Origin: Candidatus Nitrosocosmicus franklandus
GTDB lineage: Archaea > Thermoproteota > Nitrososphaeria > Nitrososphaerales > Nitrososphaeraceae
Direction of reading: 5' to 3'
Length of the DNA: 64,000 bases
Assembly (NCBI RefSeq): GCF_900696045.1
Contig: NZ_LR216287.1
Coordinates: 1,054,001-1,118,000 of the forward strand
Every line of letters starts with the position of its first letter. The stretch's first letter is position 1. The notes beneath the pieces were generated by a model. The model had not been told where the DNA came from, ran no database searches, and saw only the letters and a list, made by a program, of their open reading frames with translations. Made by a program: the position numbers and the translations under genes. Shown in pieces: positions 46,991-55,595 of the stretch.

Positions 46991-47533
46991 AGTAAAAAAT
47001 ATTCATCTGAAATGTTGAATCAGGGTAAGAGTATTATGATTTTCCCTGACAGCCAGATTAATAACTCAAATAATTTGAGAAATAAATTCAAAGAGAACAG
47101 CATCTTTTAGCTCTAACCAACTATAACAACTGCTACTCCTCTCTTCTCTGTTCCATTACTCTAATCGTTAAAGATGAATAACAAAGTTGATCATAATTTG
47201 GATAGATTTATTGTTCGTTATAAGAATAGGATCTAATCATGTCATTCTTTTGGCGTTTTTTACTATCTATGGATTCAGATGGTATGTGTAGTAACTAATT
47301 ATGACAAAGAATATGATGATGAGGATGATGAGGATGATTAGAGAGTGAGGATAAGAATCAAAGGTGAACGCAATAATCTGTTATATCGAAATTTGATAAA
47401 TAATTGTTATTCAATTATTTGGAATTGTCATTGTATCAAAGTAATGAGATACGAATTTTCGGATTAATCTGACTAATGATTTGATGTTTTGGTGCTATTA
47501 GGATCGATATGAAAAGAGCATGTTGACTAATAA
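46991..47533. other. Gene-free stretch with GATGA low-complexity tract
   Basis: About 540 bp without a gene. A GAT/GAG triplet tract lies at about 47308-47339. Confidence 0.5.
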
Positions 47534-48433
47534 TTACTGGTCAATTAGACTATTTGACAAGTATTTCTTGGCTTTTTCCAGCACCTTTCTTTCATTTTCA
47601 GGCAGAGGTTTATCATTAATCATTTCTTTAAATTGTAATGCGTTTATTAGTGCTTTACCACCATAATGATTATTAAAATACACGAAAATGGTATCTGTTT
47701 TTTGATTCATTTTCTCGATTTTTTCAACCCAAGGCTCTAGTTCCCTCTGAGAGTATAGATAATTATACCAATAGTGACCTTGAGCAGTATTTCTGCCGTG
47801 TAATCTAACTACGCTAGTTGATCTAGAAGTTATGTTATTTTCATTAGATAGAAATCCTAAATTTTCTTCCGTAGGGGAATCGGTCAAAACTGAGGCAACA
47901 TCATAATGCTGAAGCAATTCTAATACACCCTCGGTATCCCAAGACGTGTGTCTAAATTCAATTGCAAAATAATTATAATTTTCAATATCAGAATTATTCC
48001 TCAATACCTTAAGAAATTCTTCCAGTTTATTAGATTCAGTAACTGTAAAGCTAGGAGGTAACTGGATAATTATTGCTCCTAGTTTATCGGAATTTTTCAA
48101 TGGAGATATCTTGTCAAGGAATGTCTGCAAATCGCTCAATACGCCTTTATTTATATCCAATCTCTTATCATGAGTTATCATTTCTGGAACTTTAACTGAA
48201 ATCTTAAATTCTGGTGGGGTTGTCCTTGCAATTCCAACAAATAAGTCTTGGGTCATATGTTGATAGAATCTATTGTAAAATGTAGCATCCATCTCAACTG
48301 TATTGAAGAACTGTGAATAGTAGTTGAGTTTTCGCGTTTTGCTATCAGGATAAAATATGTTTAGCCATCCGCCTTTTTCAGGCGAATCACCATAATTCCA
48401 ACCCGAGCATCCTATGAACAATTTGGAAGACAT
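47534..48433 (-). CDS. DUF72 (YecE-like) TIM-barrel protein
   Basis: A 299-residue protein with all DUF72 hallmarks: FIGCSGWNYGDSPEKGGWLN at the N-terminus, YYSQFFNTVEMDATFYNRF, PPEFKISVKVPEMITHDKRL, GAIIIQLPPSF, YFAIEFRHTSW and FVYFNNHYGGKALINAL. The fold is a TIM barrel with conserved acidic and aromatic residues, structurally close to endonuclease IV-type and sugar-isomerase barrels. The biochemical function of DUF72 is not established. Confidence 0.9.
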   Translation of the reverse strand: MSSKLFIGCSGWNYGDSPEKGGWLNIFYPDSKTRKLNYYSQFFNTVEMDATFYNRFYQHMTQDLFVGIARTTPPEFKISVKVPEMITHDKRLDINKGVLSDLQTFLDKISPLKNSDKLGAIIIQLPPSFTVTESNKLEEFLKVLRNNSDIENYNYFAIEFRHTSWDTEGVLELLQHYDVASVLTDSPTEENLGFLSNENNITSRSTSVVRLHGRNTAQGHYWYNYLYSQRELEPWVEKIEKMNQKTDTIFVYFNNHYGGKALINALQFKEMINDKPLPENERKVLEKAKKYLSNSLIDQ

Positions 48434-48876
48434 TCGCTAATTCATTCTTACTAGGAAAAGATAAAAAAGATTTATGAAAGTGGTTACAGCAATTGTAATT
48501 CAATTTCTTTTACTTTGTAATGGAGCAAGCAAAACTCTCCTAGTCGAACGTTATTGATTCAAATAGCGATAATTTACGAATTAAAGTCTTTAAAGATAAT
48601 TTTTTCATTCCTGATCACGACAAGATTAACAAACTAGCAATATTCACCTTTAACAGCAATTACATTACATATAAAAAACTGCAAAGAATTACACTCAACA
48701 GTTTAGAAACAATAAATGATCTTATTACAACGGTAATAACATCATCAACATTAGCATCAACAACAACATCAACCTACAAACTTCAAAAATAATGTTATCA
48801 ACCAAGATTGCTTTAGCTGCTTAGATTTACTTTGCTTCAACAAAAAATATAATCGAGGGAAGAAATTACATTCTAT
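48434..48876. other. Divergent intergenic region
   Basis: No gene. An imperfect ATCAACAAC-type tract lies at 48741-48772. Confidence 0.45.
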
Positions 48877-49866
48877 ATGACAACTAGAAAGTATAAGTTA
48901 TTTGAGAGTACTAGGATAGGAGGTAAAAGAAAGTCAAAAAACTATTTGAACAATAACAGTAGCCTTGCAAAACTCAAGAACAAACAAAAGACTAGTCGTC
49001 AATCGATGAAGATAATTAAAAGGAATAATGTTACTAAAACACAAAATGAAATGTTAACACAACTGGAAAAAGACTATGAGGAATTTAGCAGAACACACAC
49101 CTTTAAATTTCCAACCTGGCTGTATGGACCTCCCAAAGGAAAGTTATTTAAGGTTGAAGTAGAGGATTGTCCTAGATTTGGTGATACAGCATATGTGGAG
49201 TTTGATTCGGCTAGAACAGCATTTATCAGTATAGACATGCAAATTGATTTCTGCGGCCCAAAGGGTTATGTTGACGTCATGAAGTATGATTTGAGTTTAA
49301 CCTCGGCACCAATCAAACCTATACGAAGTGTCTTGGATGTAATACGGAATAAAACCGATATCAGAGTAATACACACCAGAGAGGGTCATCTACCAGATCT
49401 TTCCGATGCGCCATACAATAAAGTACTACGGAGTAAAATCATTGGAGATGGTGTGGGCATAGGCGATACGCCAGTTGGTGGTCTTGGCAGGTTACTGATA
49501 AGGGGTGAAAAAAACTGGGACATTGTAAGGGAACTATATCCAATACAAGGGGAATATGTAATTGACAAAGCAGGAAAGGGGGCGTTTGGGCAAAGCAATC
49601 TGCCGTTGATATTAAGGAATATGGGAATTACCCATCTGGTAATAGCTGGGATCACAGCTGACGTATGTGTTCACACTATTATGAGAGAAGCTAATGATTT
49701 TGGCTACTGGTGTACATTGCTAAAGGATGGAACCGGTGCTACTGACTATGGCAACTATAAGGCTGCAATTAAACAGATAAAGATGCAGGGCGGAGTTTTT
49801 GGATGGGTTACAGATTCTAAGAAATTTGTTAAAAGTGTTCAATCTGCATTCAAGGAGAAAAATTAG
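48877..49866 (+). CDS. Isochorismatase-like cysteine hydrolase (biuret/ureido-amide hydrolase type)
   Basis: A 329-residue cytosolic hydrolase. The catalytic triad is Asp120 (FISIDMQIDF), Lys231 (VIDKAGKGAF) and Cys264 in GITADVCVHT, with the cis-peptide before the nucleophile. The IDMQIDFCGPKGY and VIHTREGHLPDLSD blocks and the Lys-Cys spacing of 33 match biuret amidohydrolase and N-carbamoyl-type enzymes, which release ammonia from small amides. The first 60-90 residues are a basic, Lys/Asn-rich extension absent from most relatives; internal ATGs at 49006 and 49051 could be the true start. Substrate is inferred. Confidence 0.8.
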   Translation: MTTRKYKLFESTRIGGKRKSKNYLNNNSSLAKLKNKQKTSRQSMKIIKRNNVTKTQNEMLTQLEKDYEEFSRTHTFKFPTWLYGPPKGKLFKVEVEDCPRFGDTAYVEFDSARTAFISIDMQIDFCGPKGYVDVMKYDLSLTSAPIKPIRSVLDVIRNKTDIRVIHTREGHLPDLSDAPYNKVLRSKIIGDGVGIGDTPVGGLGRLLIRGEKNWDIVRELYPIQGEYVIDKAGKGAFGQSNLPLILRNMGITHLVIAGITADVCVHTIMREANDFGYWCTLLKDGTGATDYGNYKAAIKQIKMQGGVFGWVTDSKKFVKSVQSAFKEKN

Positions 49867-50249
49867 CTAAAAATAATAAAGATTAGCTGATAAACCCACA
49901 AGTATTCAGAGACGTTAACTATAAAGAAATAATGAATTTTACAGAAGATAGTAACAGCATGCAGTTTATAGAGAGAGAGCTAAAGAGAATAAAAGAGCTT
50001 TACTGTCTACTAGAAATCTTCATAGTAATTAAAAAATCCCAGAATTGATTTAACCTGAACTTTTGGAAATATGTTTGAGGTTGAATCTAAACCATGCTAT
50101 TAGAAATATGACTTCCATAATGACATATACGTAGATACAAATTTTGACACTCGAAATTTAATTTGAAAGTCATTTTCGATGCGAGGTCATGAGGTAAAAG
50201 AATATGTAATCATATCTACAAATAAATCGATTTGTAAGTAGTATGGTTA
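49867..50249. other. Gene-free convergent stretch
   Basis: About 380 bp with no supported feature. Confidence 0.45.
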
Positions 50250-50618
50250 CTATCGAGGCGCATAAAATATTATTAATGCACCTAATAGCACTATAAAGCC
50301 ACCGACTATTTCAAATCTATCCGGTCTCTTCTTATCTAAGATCAATCCCCAGACGATCGCCATCATTACAAAGATTCCTCCATAAGCTGCATATACTCTT
50401 CCAAAATTCGATGGTTGAAAAGTTTGAATTATTCCATACAGAACTAGTATGATGCTTCCTAAAAGTCCAACCGTTAAAGTCTTTTTATCTCTTAGCCAAT
50501 GCCATACAAGGTATCCACCTCCTATTTCAGCTATTGCAGCAATCAAAAACAGTCCAATAGTGGAAAAAAGAAAAATAACGAAAGAGTTAGTCGGAAGTAC
50601 CGATTCCAATTTTTTCAT
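50250..50618 (-). CDS. ynfA: YnfA-family (UPF0060) membrane protein, second of tandem pair
   Basis: A 122-residue four-helix membrane protein. GLFLIAAIAEIGGGYLVWHW (helix 1 with the conserved E-x-G-G-x-Y-x-V-W), GSIILVLYGIIQTFQPSNFG, RVYAAYGGIFVMMAIVWGLI and the P-D-R-F-E-x-V-G-G helix 4 are diagnostic. YnfA is related to small multidrug-resistance transporters and works as a dimer. This start overlaps the end of the first copy by 32 bp, so translation is coupled. Confidence 0.88.
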   Translation of the reverse strand: MKKLESVLPTNSFVIFLFSTIGLFLIAAIAEIGGGYLVWHWLRDKKTLTVGLLGSIILVLYGIIQTFQPSNFGRVYAAYGGIFVMMAIVWGLILDKKRPDRFEIVGGFIVLLGALIIFYAPR

Positions 50619-50964
50619 CCTCTTTACGGGGATAATAAAAAATAACGATAACGCCTATAGCAGCAACAATTGTTCCAGTTATGTCGTAAATATCCGGAAC
50701 AAAGTCCTCAAACAGATACCCCCAGCATAAAGCCATTACAATAAAAATTCCCCCATATGCAGCATATGTTCTATGGAAATGTGTTTTTTGAAATGTTGGA
50801 ACCACCCCATACATAAATAGCACAAGACCGCCTAATACACCAAATATCCAACTATGGCTTTCGCGCAACCATAACCAAACTAAATATCCTCCCCCTATCT
50901 CACATAATCCTGCAACAAAGAAGAAGAATAATGAATACAAAATGGTCTTTATCCTATTATACAA
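50587..50964 (-). CDS. ynfA: YnfA-family (UPF0060) membrane protein, first of tandem pair
   Basis: A 125-residue four-helix membrane protein with FVAGLCEIGGGYLVWLWLRE, GLVLFMYGVVPTFQKTHF and RTYAAYGGIFIVMALCWGYL. It starts at TTG (50962-50964). The C-terminus (RKEDEKIGIGTSD) is encoded in the overlap with the next gene. The two copies differ enough (about half identical) to suggest an obligate heterodimer, as in paired SMR transporters, which is inference. Confidence 0.88.
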   Translation of the reverse strand: MYNRIKTILYSLFFFFVAGLCEIGGGYLVWLWLRESHSWIFGVLGGLVLFMYGVVPTFQKTHFHRTYAAYGGIFIVMALCWGYLFEDFVPDIYDITGTIVAAIGVIVIFYYPRKEDEKIGIGTSD

Positions 50965-51324
50965 CTATCAAAGGATAGGGGTCTAACTCATTTATTTATC
51001 TATTAGATTATCTTCGCACCTATTAAAATAGATCGAATTCAGTCATAAAATAGAGCTCCTTGGAATAGCAAGATTCCGTTGCAAATATCGATCTTTTAGG
51101 CATCAAATATACAAAATATAATTTTTGTGTTCTTTTATCAAGAACTTGATAACCTGTATAAAATTAAAATATTTCCATTTTATTACCCCTCATCGCGAAT
51201 TCCTAATTTTAAATGAATCCACCACAGATCCAATTCCGATGGCTTTGTTCAATAACAAGAAATTAGAGAGATATAGAAAGAGAGGATTGGTTATGATTTT
51301 CTGCCGATATCGGTGAAGTACCAC
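50965..51324. other. Gene-free stretch
   Basis: No supported gene; a frame at 51125-51316 lacks protein-like features. Confidence 0.45.
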
Positions 51325-51774
51325 TTATCCGATTGAAGAAATATTTAGCATCAGCGGCTCATTGAAGGTATCTCCAAAATCATGACTTGACCTTACGAAT
51401 GGCTCAATCGTTCCAGTCTGATTGTCCCACCAAGTAATAGATACATGATTCTCATGAGCCAGTATAGAAACATTGGCAGAAAAAGAAGGATTGTTACTAA
51501 TATTAATTGGTGTCTTGAAGGTGTCTCCACCATTTTCACTTTTAGTAAAAAATATCTCCCAATTTCCTGTCTTATTATCGGGCCATACGATGTAAAGATT
51601 GTCGCCTGATGAGGCCATCGGTGATAAAAGCAGAGGCCTGCAGCAATTATCTTGCAAGGATAGACCATAAACTGAATCGCGTACAAAGAAACTGCTTCCT
51701 ATAATTAATGATGTAGAGACAATCACCAACATAACAATATCCCGAAAAAGCATGTTTTCTATTATGGGGGTCAT
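51325..51774 (-). CDS. Short secreted sialidase-like (BNR-repeat) protein
   Basis: A 149-residue protein with a signal sequence (DIVMLVIVSTSLIIGSSFFV) and two propeller-type repeats: NLYIVWPDNKTGNWEIFFTK with SENGGDTFKTPINISNN, and HVSITWWDNQTGTIEPFVRS with SHDFGDTFNEPLMLNIS. The S-x-D/N-x-G-x-T-F Asp-box pattern is present twice. Relatives normally have six or more such repeats in 350-450 residues, so this is probably a truncated copy. No continuation is found in other frames downstream. Confidence 0.6.
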   Translation of the reverse strand: MTPIIENMLFRDIVMLVIVSTSLIIGSSFFVRDSVYGLSLQDNCCRPLLLSPMASSGDNLYIVWPDNKTGNWEIFFTKSENGGDTFKTPINISNNPSFSANVSILAHENHVSITWWDNQTGTIEPFVRSSHDFGDTFNEPLMLNISSIG

Positions 51775-52041
51775 TAATTTTAGTTTTTATTTATGGCGTC
51801 AAGGATGGAAGATGTGCTGATCGTGATCTTGGACAGAAGAGTTACAAAAACTATTGTCCGAGTCTTTAATCTTTCAGTAGAATCAAGAAAAGACTATTCA
51901 AAATGCATGTCAATAACACTTACTTTTGATCCCAATACATTCAGCATATTGTTTTGCTCTCTATGAGGATTTTAGATGCAAATTGCGGTTGTTTTTCAAG
52001 CAACAAACAAATAGCTTTTTGATAGGTCTTATGCTGATGAG

Positions 52042-53295
52042 ATGAGAAGAGATACGTGGAGAGGAGGAGAAGGAGGAGGCACGTCTAAAAATATTATTTT
52101 AGCTGGAACAGTTTTGGTAATTACTTATCTATCACTAAGTTACGCTTTAGAATCTACAATCTTTGTTTATTCAGATTTTCCCAGAAAGGAAATTATGGAC
52201 GATTTAAGTGATGCACGGATAATAGACTTGGAAACAGGTCAATGGATTCAAAACAGATTAGTGAATTCAACTTTAACCTCAGCATTAGACATACAGCGAG
52301 TGGCATTTTTTGAAAAAATGGATCGATTAAATTCCACAATATGGATTGGGGACAATTTTCTAAGGTCTAAGGACATTAAGAATATTTCCTCAGTGGCATA
52401 TGGTATTTTGATAGATGGCGACAAGGACTCGTCAACTGGTAAAGAGGGAGTGGATTATCAGTTAGAAATTCAATGGATCAATAATACCGGTTCCATAAAG
52501 TTGCAGAAATGGAATAAATTGTTACTAGAGTATTCATCTTTGGGAAAGTATAAGATATTGGATTTGGTGCAAAACCAAAGTGGATATACGAGTTTTGAAA
52601 ACGACAACAACTATGTAATCCTTTCACTTGATATGAACAAGATTTCTGTCGATTCATCCTATAGAATGATGTTTTATGATCTTGTATCATTTAGTGATGG
52701 GACATTGGGTATTGATCTCACCAATTGGATAAATATCCCTGCTGATTCCTTTAGAGTGTTAACATCACCAGAGGAAATTACTCTAAAAAAAGGCGAAACA
52801 AAAACAATAGGCCTACAAATTTTGTCGAGCAGTGGAAAAATATCTGCCATCACCGATCTCTATGACTTTTCAAATTATACATCTCTCAATATTGTCATGA
52901 AAAACAAAAACGATAATCTTACAAATTCCACAATTGGAGGTTCAACTACTGAACCAGTTCAAATCGAAATTAGTGTTCCAAAAGATGCCAAAATAGGGAC
53001 ATATACTATTCCAATTACAGCCAATATTTCATTTGGATCAAATTTTCCATCAAACTTAATTGATTTTAATAACGAATATCCCATAATTATAGACACCAAA
53101 GGATATGAAATCAAAAACGGGAACTTTACAGTAGACGTAGTTGAACCCCCAACATTTCAAGAAGAACTGAAAACCTTTTGGGCAGCTTATGGATCAATGA
53201 TCACATTAATAGGAGCAGGATTTGCAGGAGGGTTGTCATCACTCTTCTTTGAATACATAAAAGAAAGAAGGGGCAGGAAATCAAACAAGAAGTAG
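52042..53295 (+). CDS. Surface protein with N-terminal signal and C-terminal membrane anchor
   Basis: A 417-residue protein. N-terminal hydrophobic segment IILAGTVLVITYLSLSYALE, an extracellular domain of about 330 residues with many N-x-S/T sequons, a sheet-rich part near 240-350 (ITLKKGETKTIGLQILSSSG, then VQIEISVPKDAKIGTYTIPI) resembling an Ig-like/NEW3-type fold, and a C-terminal helix MITLIGAGFAGGLSSLFFEY followed by a basic stop-transfer tail (KERRGRKSNKK). The first part (DGDKDSSTGKEGVDYQLEI) resembles a carbohydrate-binding type beta domain. Function unknown. Confidence 0.6.
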   Translation: MRRDTWRGGEGGGTSKNIILAGTVLVITYLSLSYALESTIFVYSDFPRKEIMDDLSDARIIDLETGQWIQNRLVNSTLTSALDIQRVAFFEKMDRLNSTIWIGDNFLRSKDIKNISSVAYGILIDGDKDSSTGKEGVDYQLEIQWINNTGSIKLQKWNKLLLEYSSLGKYKILDLVQNQSGYTSFENDNNYVILSLDMNKISVDSSYRMMFYDLVSFSDGTLGIDLTNWINIPADSFRVLTSPEEITLKKGETKTIGLQILSSSGKISAITDLYDFSNYTSLNIVMKNKNDNLTNSTIGGSTTEPVQIEISVPKDAKIGTYTIPITANISFGSNFPSNLIDFNNEYPIIIDTKGYEIKNGNFTVDVVEPPTFQEELKTFWAAYGSMITLIGAGFAGGLSSLFFEYIKERRGRKSNKK

Positions 53296-53637
53296 TTTTA
53301 AAGCTCGTATCTAGATTCAGTAAAAATCGCAGTTTTGACAATGAACATACCATCGAATACGGAGGAACTGACTGGACCAAATTTCAGGAATTTAAGACGC
53401 TAACCTCTAATGGATTTTTTATAAATTTAGTTCCTAACCGAAGATCACATTCTACGTAATAGCATGGTTTTAAAGAGATATATGAGTTCAATACAATATA
53501 ATACGAAAAATTGAAGATAGACAAGATTATGATAATTTTCCAACAAACAATATATTTATTTCACCAAATAACTTCAATTAAATAATCCAATCTCATAAAT
53601 AGATACATTATTATTTAGATAATGATAATTATTTGTA
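53296..53637. other. Gene-free stretch
   Basis: About 340 bp; TATA-like A/T tracts before the cupin gene, nothing else seen. Confidence 0.4.
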
Positions 53638-54213
53638 TTGAATGTAAATCATTTCAAAAATGACATTTATCACATTAATGACAAGAACAAGAATAATATT
53701 GGTCTAGGCGAGAAAATTGGTCTTTTTGGAGTTGACATAAAGATATTGGTTACAGGAGATATGACAGATAACAAATATTCATTGATAGAATTAACTTTTC
53801 CGGCCGGTCCTGAGAAAGAAATAGAATTACATGAACATAGCAAGGAAGACGTGACAATATGCGTCATAGAAGGCAAGTTTGTATTTAGATATGGTGATCA
53901 AGAAATAAAGAAATCATTTGGAGAAGATGATAAACCGTTTAGGCTTGAAAAAAATATACCTCATTCATATAAGAAAGTCGGAGAACAAAGAGGGATTTTG
54001 TTAATGATGTTTAGGCCCGCAGGATTTGAACACTTTTTCCATGATATTGGACAATCTCCCGTTATGTCAGCTACTGACAAAAACACAGACGAAACTAAAT
54101 TACAAGATGGACAAATAGAAGAAGATGATAGAGTACTACTACACTTACTTGAAAAAAAATATGGAGGAAGATTTGTGTTCGAACAAGATCAACAAAATAC
54201 CAAGAATGTTTGA
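53638..54213 (+). CDS. Cupin-domain protein
   Basis: A 191-residue protein with one cupin barrel (about 35-130): LIELTFPAGPEKEIELHEHS contains the H-x-H...E metal-binding pair of motif 1, VIEGKFVFRYGDQE is the middle turn and RLEKNIPHSYKKVGEQRG holds the motif 2 histidine. The C-terminal 60 residues are polar. It could be a metal-dependent enzyme or a ligand-binding protein. TTG at 53638 is the only start giving the complete barrel. Confidence 0.78.
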   Translation: MNVNHFKNDIYHINDKNKNNIGLGEKIGLFGVDIKILVTGDMTDNKYSLIELTFPAGPEKEIELHEHSKEDVTICVIEGKFVFRYGDQEIKKSFGEDDKPFRLEKNIPHSYKKVGEQRGILLMMFRPAGFEHFFHDIGQSPVMSATDKNTDETKLQDGQIEEDDRVLLHLLEKKYGGRFVFEQDQQNTKNV

Positions 54214-54541
54214 AACTAAAATATAACCACATTAGAATGATGAAAAGATCCTATAAAAGGTTAGGCATGTTGGATTTCTAGCAGTAAAAGGATCCTTGGA
54301 GTAGATTATCATAACACATCAGAGGAAAAAGAGAACATATAGGCATTTTCAAAGAGAATACAAAAAAAGTCATTCAATATAGATTGTAATCAAACATTTA
54401 TGGCCGTTTGAAAAATTACGTGAATTGAATAATATTTTGAGTAAAATATCAAAAATTATAAGAAATGGGAGGGTACAGTACATCTACATGAAGAGGCAAA
54501 TCATCAGATAAAGGAAATATCGATTATCAAATGGGGTGATA
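54214..54541. other. Gene-free stretch before the IS element
   Basis: About 330 bp without a gene; the IS6 element is inserted at its end. Confidence 0.5.
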
Positions 54542-54549
54542 GGTGATAA
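54542..54549. repeat. Target-site duplication, left copy
   Basis: GGTGATAA, identical to 55217-55224 on the other side of the IS element; 8 bp is the usual IS6 duplication size. Confidence 0.85.
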
Positions 54550-54566
54550 GGCTCTGTTCAGTTAAC
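54550..54566. repeat. IS6 left terminal inverted repeat
   Basis: GGCTCTGTTCAGTTAAC; the transposase stop codon lies inside it. Confidence 0.88.
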
Positions 54567-55163
54567 ATGTTTTATTTCTCTGTTATGATAGTCAATAAAT
54601 AACCGCAACCAATTGTGTACATGCTTCAACTTACAATTCTTTACTCTGCAAGGAAAATAGTCATCGAAACTTTCGGTTCTATCCTTGATATATTGCATCG
54701 TTCTTTCGATTACACTTTTCTCGTAAGAGGAATGAATATGGTGATCGAGTTTGAGAAACTGACAAGCCATGGGATACCAAGTCCCACCATCTGTAGAAAC
54801 TGGGTGCTTTCCATGAACTTTGATCAAATTAGAAAGATATCTTTCTGCAACAAACATGTTTCTCTCTTTGGATATAGAAAGTGCGAGGATCTGTCTGTTT
54901 GCAGGCTCTATCGCCACCCAAAGCCAGATGTATTCTGACCCTACCTTCAACATTGTCTCGTCTACAATATATTCTAGAATTCTTCTTCTTGATGCTTTCA
55001 ATTTTTGAGGCCTGTATTTTTGAATCCAATTCCAGATGGAGACATGGTTTCTTTTATACATCTGAGACAATCTTTCCGAGGCTTTTCTTAAAGATAAACC
55101 TGAAAAGTACAAATGTAAGCCATAATACACATACCTTGAAGGTGTTCTGTTTCTGCTAATCAT
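54558..55163 (-). CDS. IS6-family DDE transposase
   Basis: A 201-residue archaeal IS6 transposase. An N-terminal HTH-like region (GLSLRKASERLSQMYKRNHV) is followed by the DDE domain: first Asp in EYIVDETML, second Asp in HPVSTDGGTWYP and Glu in SVIERTMQYIKDR. It is complete for the short archaeal subgroup and starts at an ATG near the right terminal repeat. It should act by replicative cointegrate formation typical of IS6. Confidence 0.93.
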   Translation of the reverse strand: MISRNRTPSRYVYYGLHLYFSGLSLRKASERLSQMYKRNHVSIWNWIQKYRPQKLKASRRRILEYIVDETMLKVGSEYIWLWVAIEPANRQILALSISKERNMFVAERYLSNLIKVHGKHPVSTDGGTWYPMACQFLKLDHHIHSSYEKSVIERTMQYIKDRTESFDDYFPCRVKNCKLKHVHNWLRLFIDYHNREIKHVN

Positions 55164-55199
55164 AAAAGAAATAGGACATCTTCAAGCTATAGGTTTATC

Positions 55200-55216
55200 G
55201 TTAAATGAACAGAGCC
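55200..55216. repeat. IS6 right terminal inverted repeat
   Basis: Reverse complement reads GGCTCTGTTCATTTAAC, one mismatch to the left end. Confidence 0.88.
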
Positions 55217-55224
55217 GGTGATAA
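55217..55224. repeat. Target-site duplication, right copy
   Basis: GGTGATAA, identical to the left copy. Confidence 0.85.
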
Positions 55225-55595
55225 TGATGTGCTCTATTTTCCTCCGCCCCATAGATATAATGTAATAAATTTGATGCATTGTTAACGATGTTTCACTATA
55301 ATTACTATTCACTCTCTGACAGAATTTGAATTGCATAAACAAAGAACAAATGTTATCTTAGGCGATCTAAAGTATCAAAAACCTATCTGAGACCATTCAA
55401 ACTTTCATTTATTACATTTCTGAAATAAAATGGTTATTCAATAGTTCATTGATCATATACATCTTGTCATAAATGAAATATAAAAGAAATATTGTAACAT
55501 TTAAAATTATTTGAACAAAACGATTGATAATCTAACTATTAAAACTTCCGAAAAGGTTAAAACCAAATACATGGAATGAAGTGTGAAGAACAATA
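55225..55595. other. Gene-free stretch
   Basis: About 370 bp between the IS element and the membrane-protein gene; nothing recognised. Confidence 0.45.

Larger units (their letters stand above)
54550..55216 (-). mobile_element. Intact IS6-family insertion sequence (667 bp)
   Basis: The element is bounded by terminal inverted repeats GGCTCTGTTCAGTTAAC (54550-54566) and, on the other strand, GGCTCTGTTCATTTAAC (55216-55200), 16 of 17 matching. It is flanked by the perfect 8-bp direct repeat GGTGATAA. It carries a single transposase gene filling nearly its whole length. Intact ends and duplication indicate a recent insertion into intergenic DNA; no gene is broken. Confidence 0.92.
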
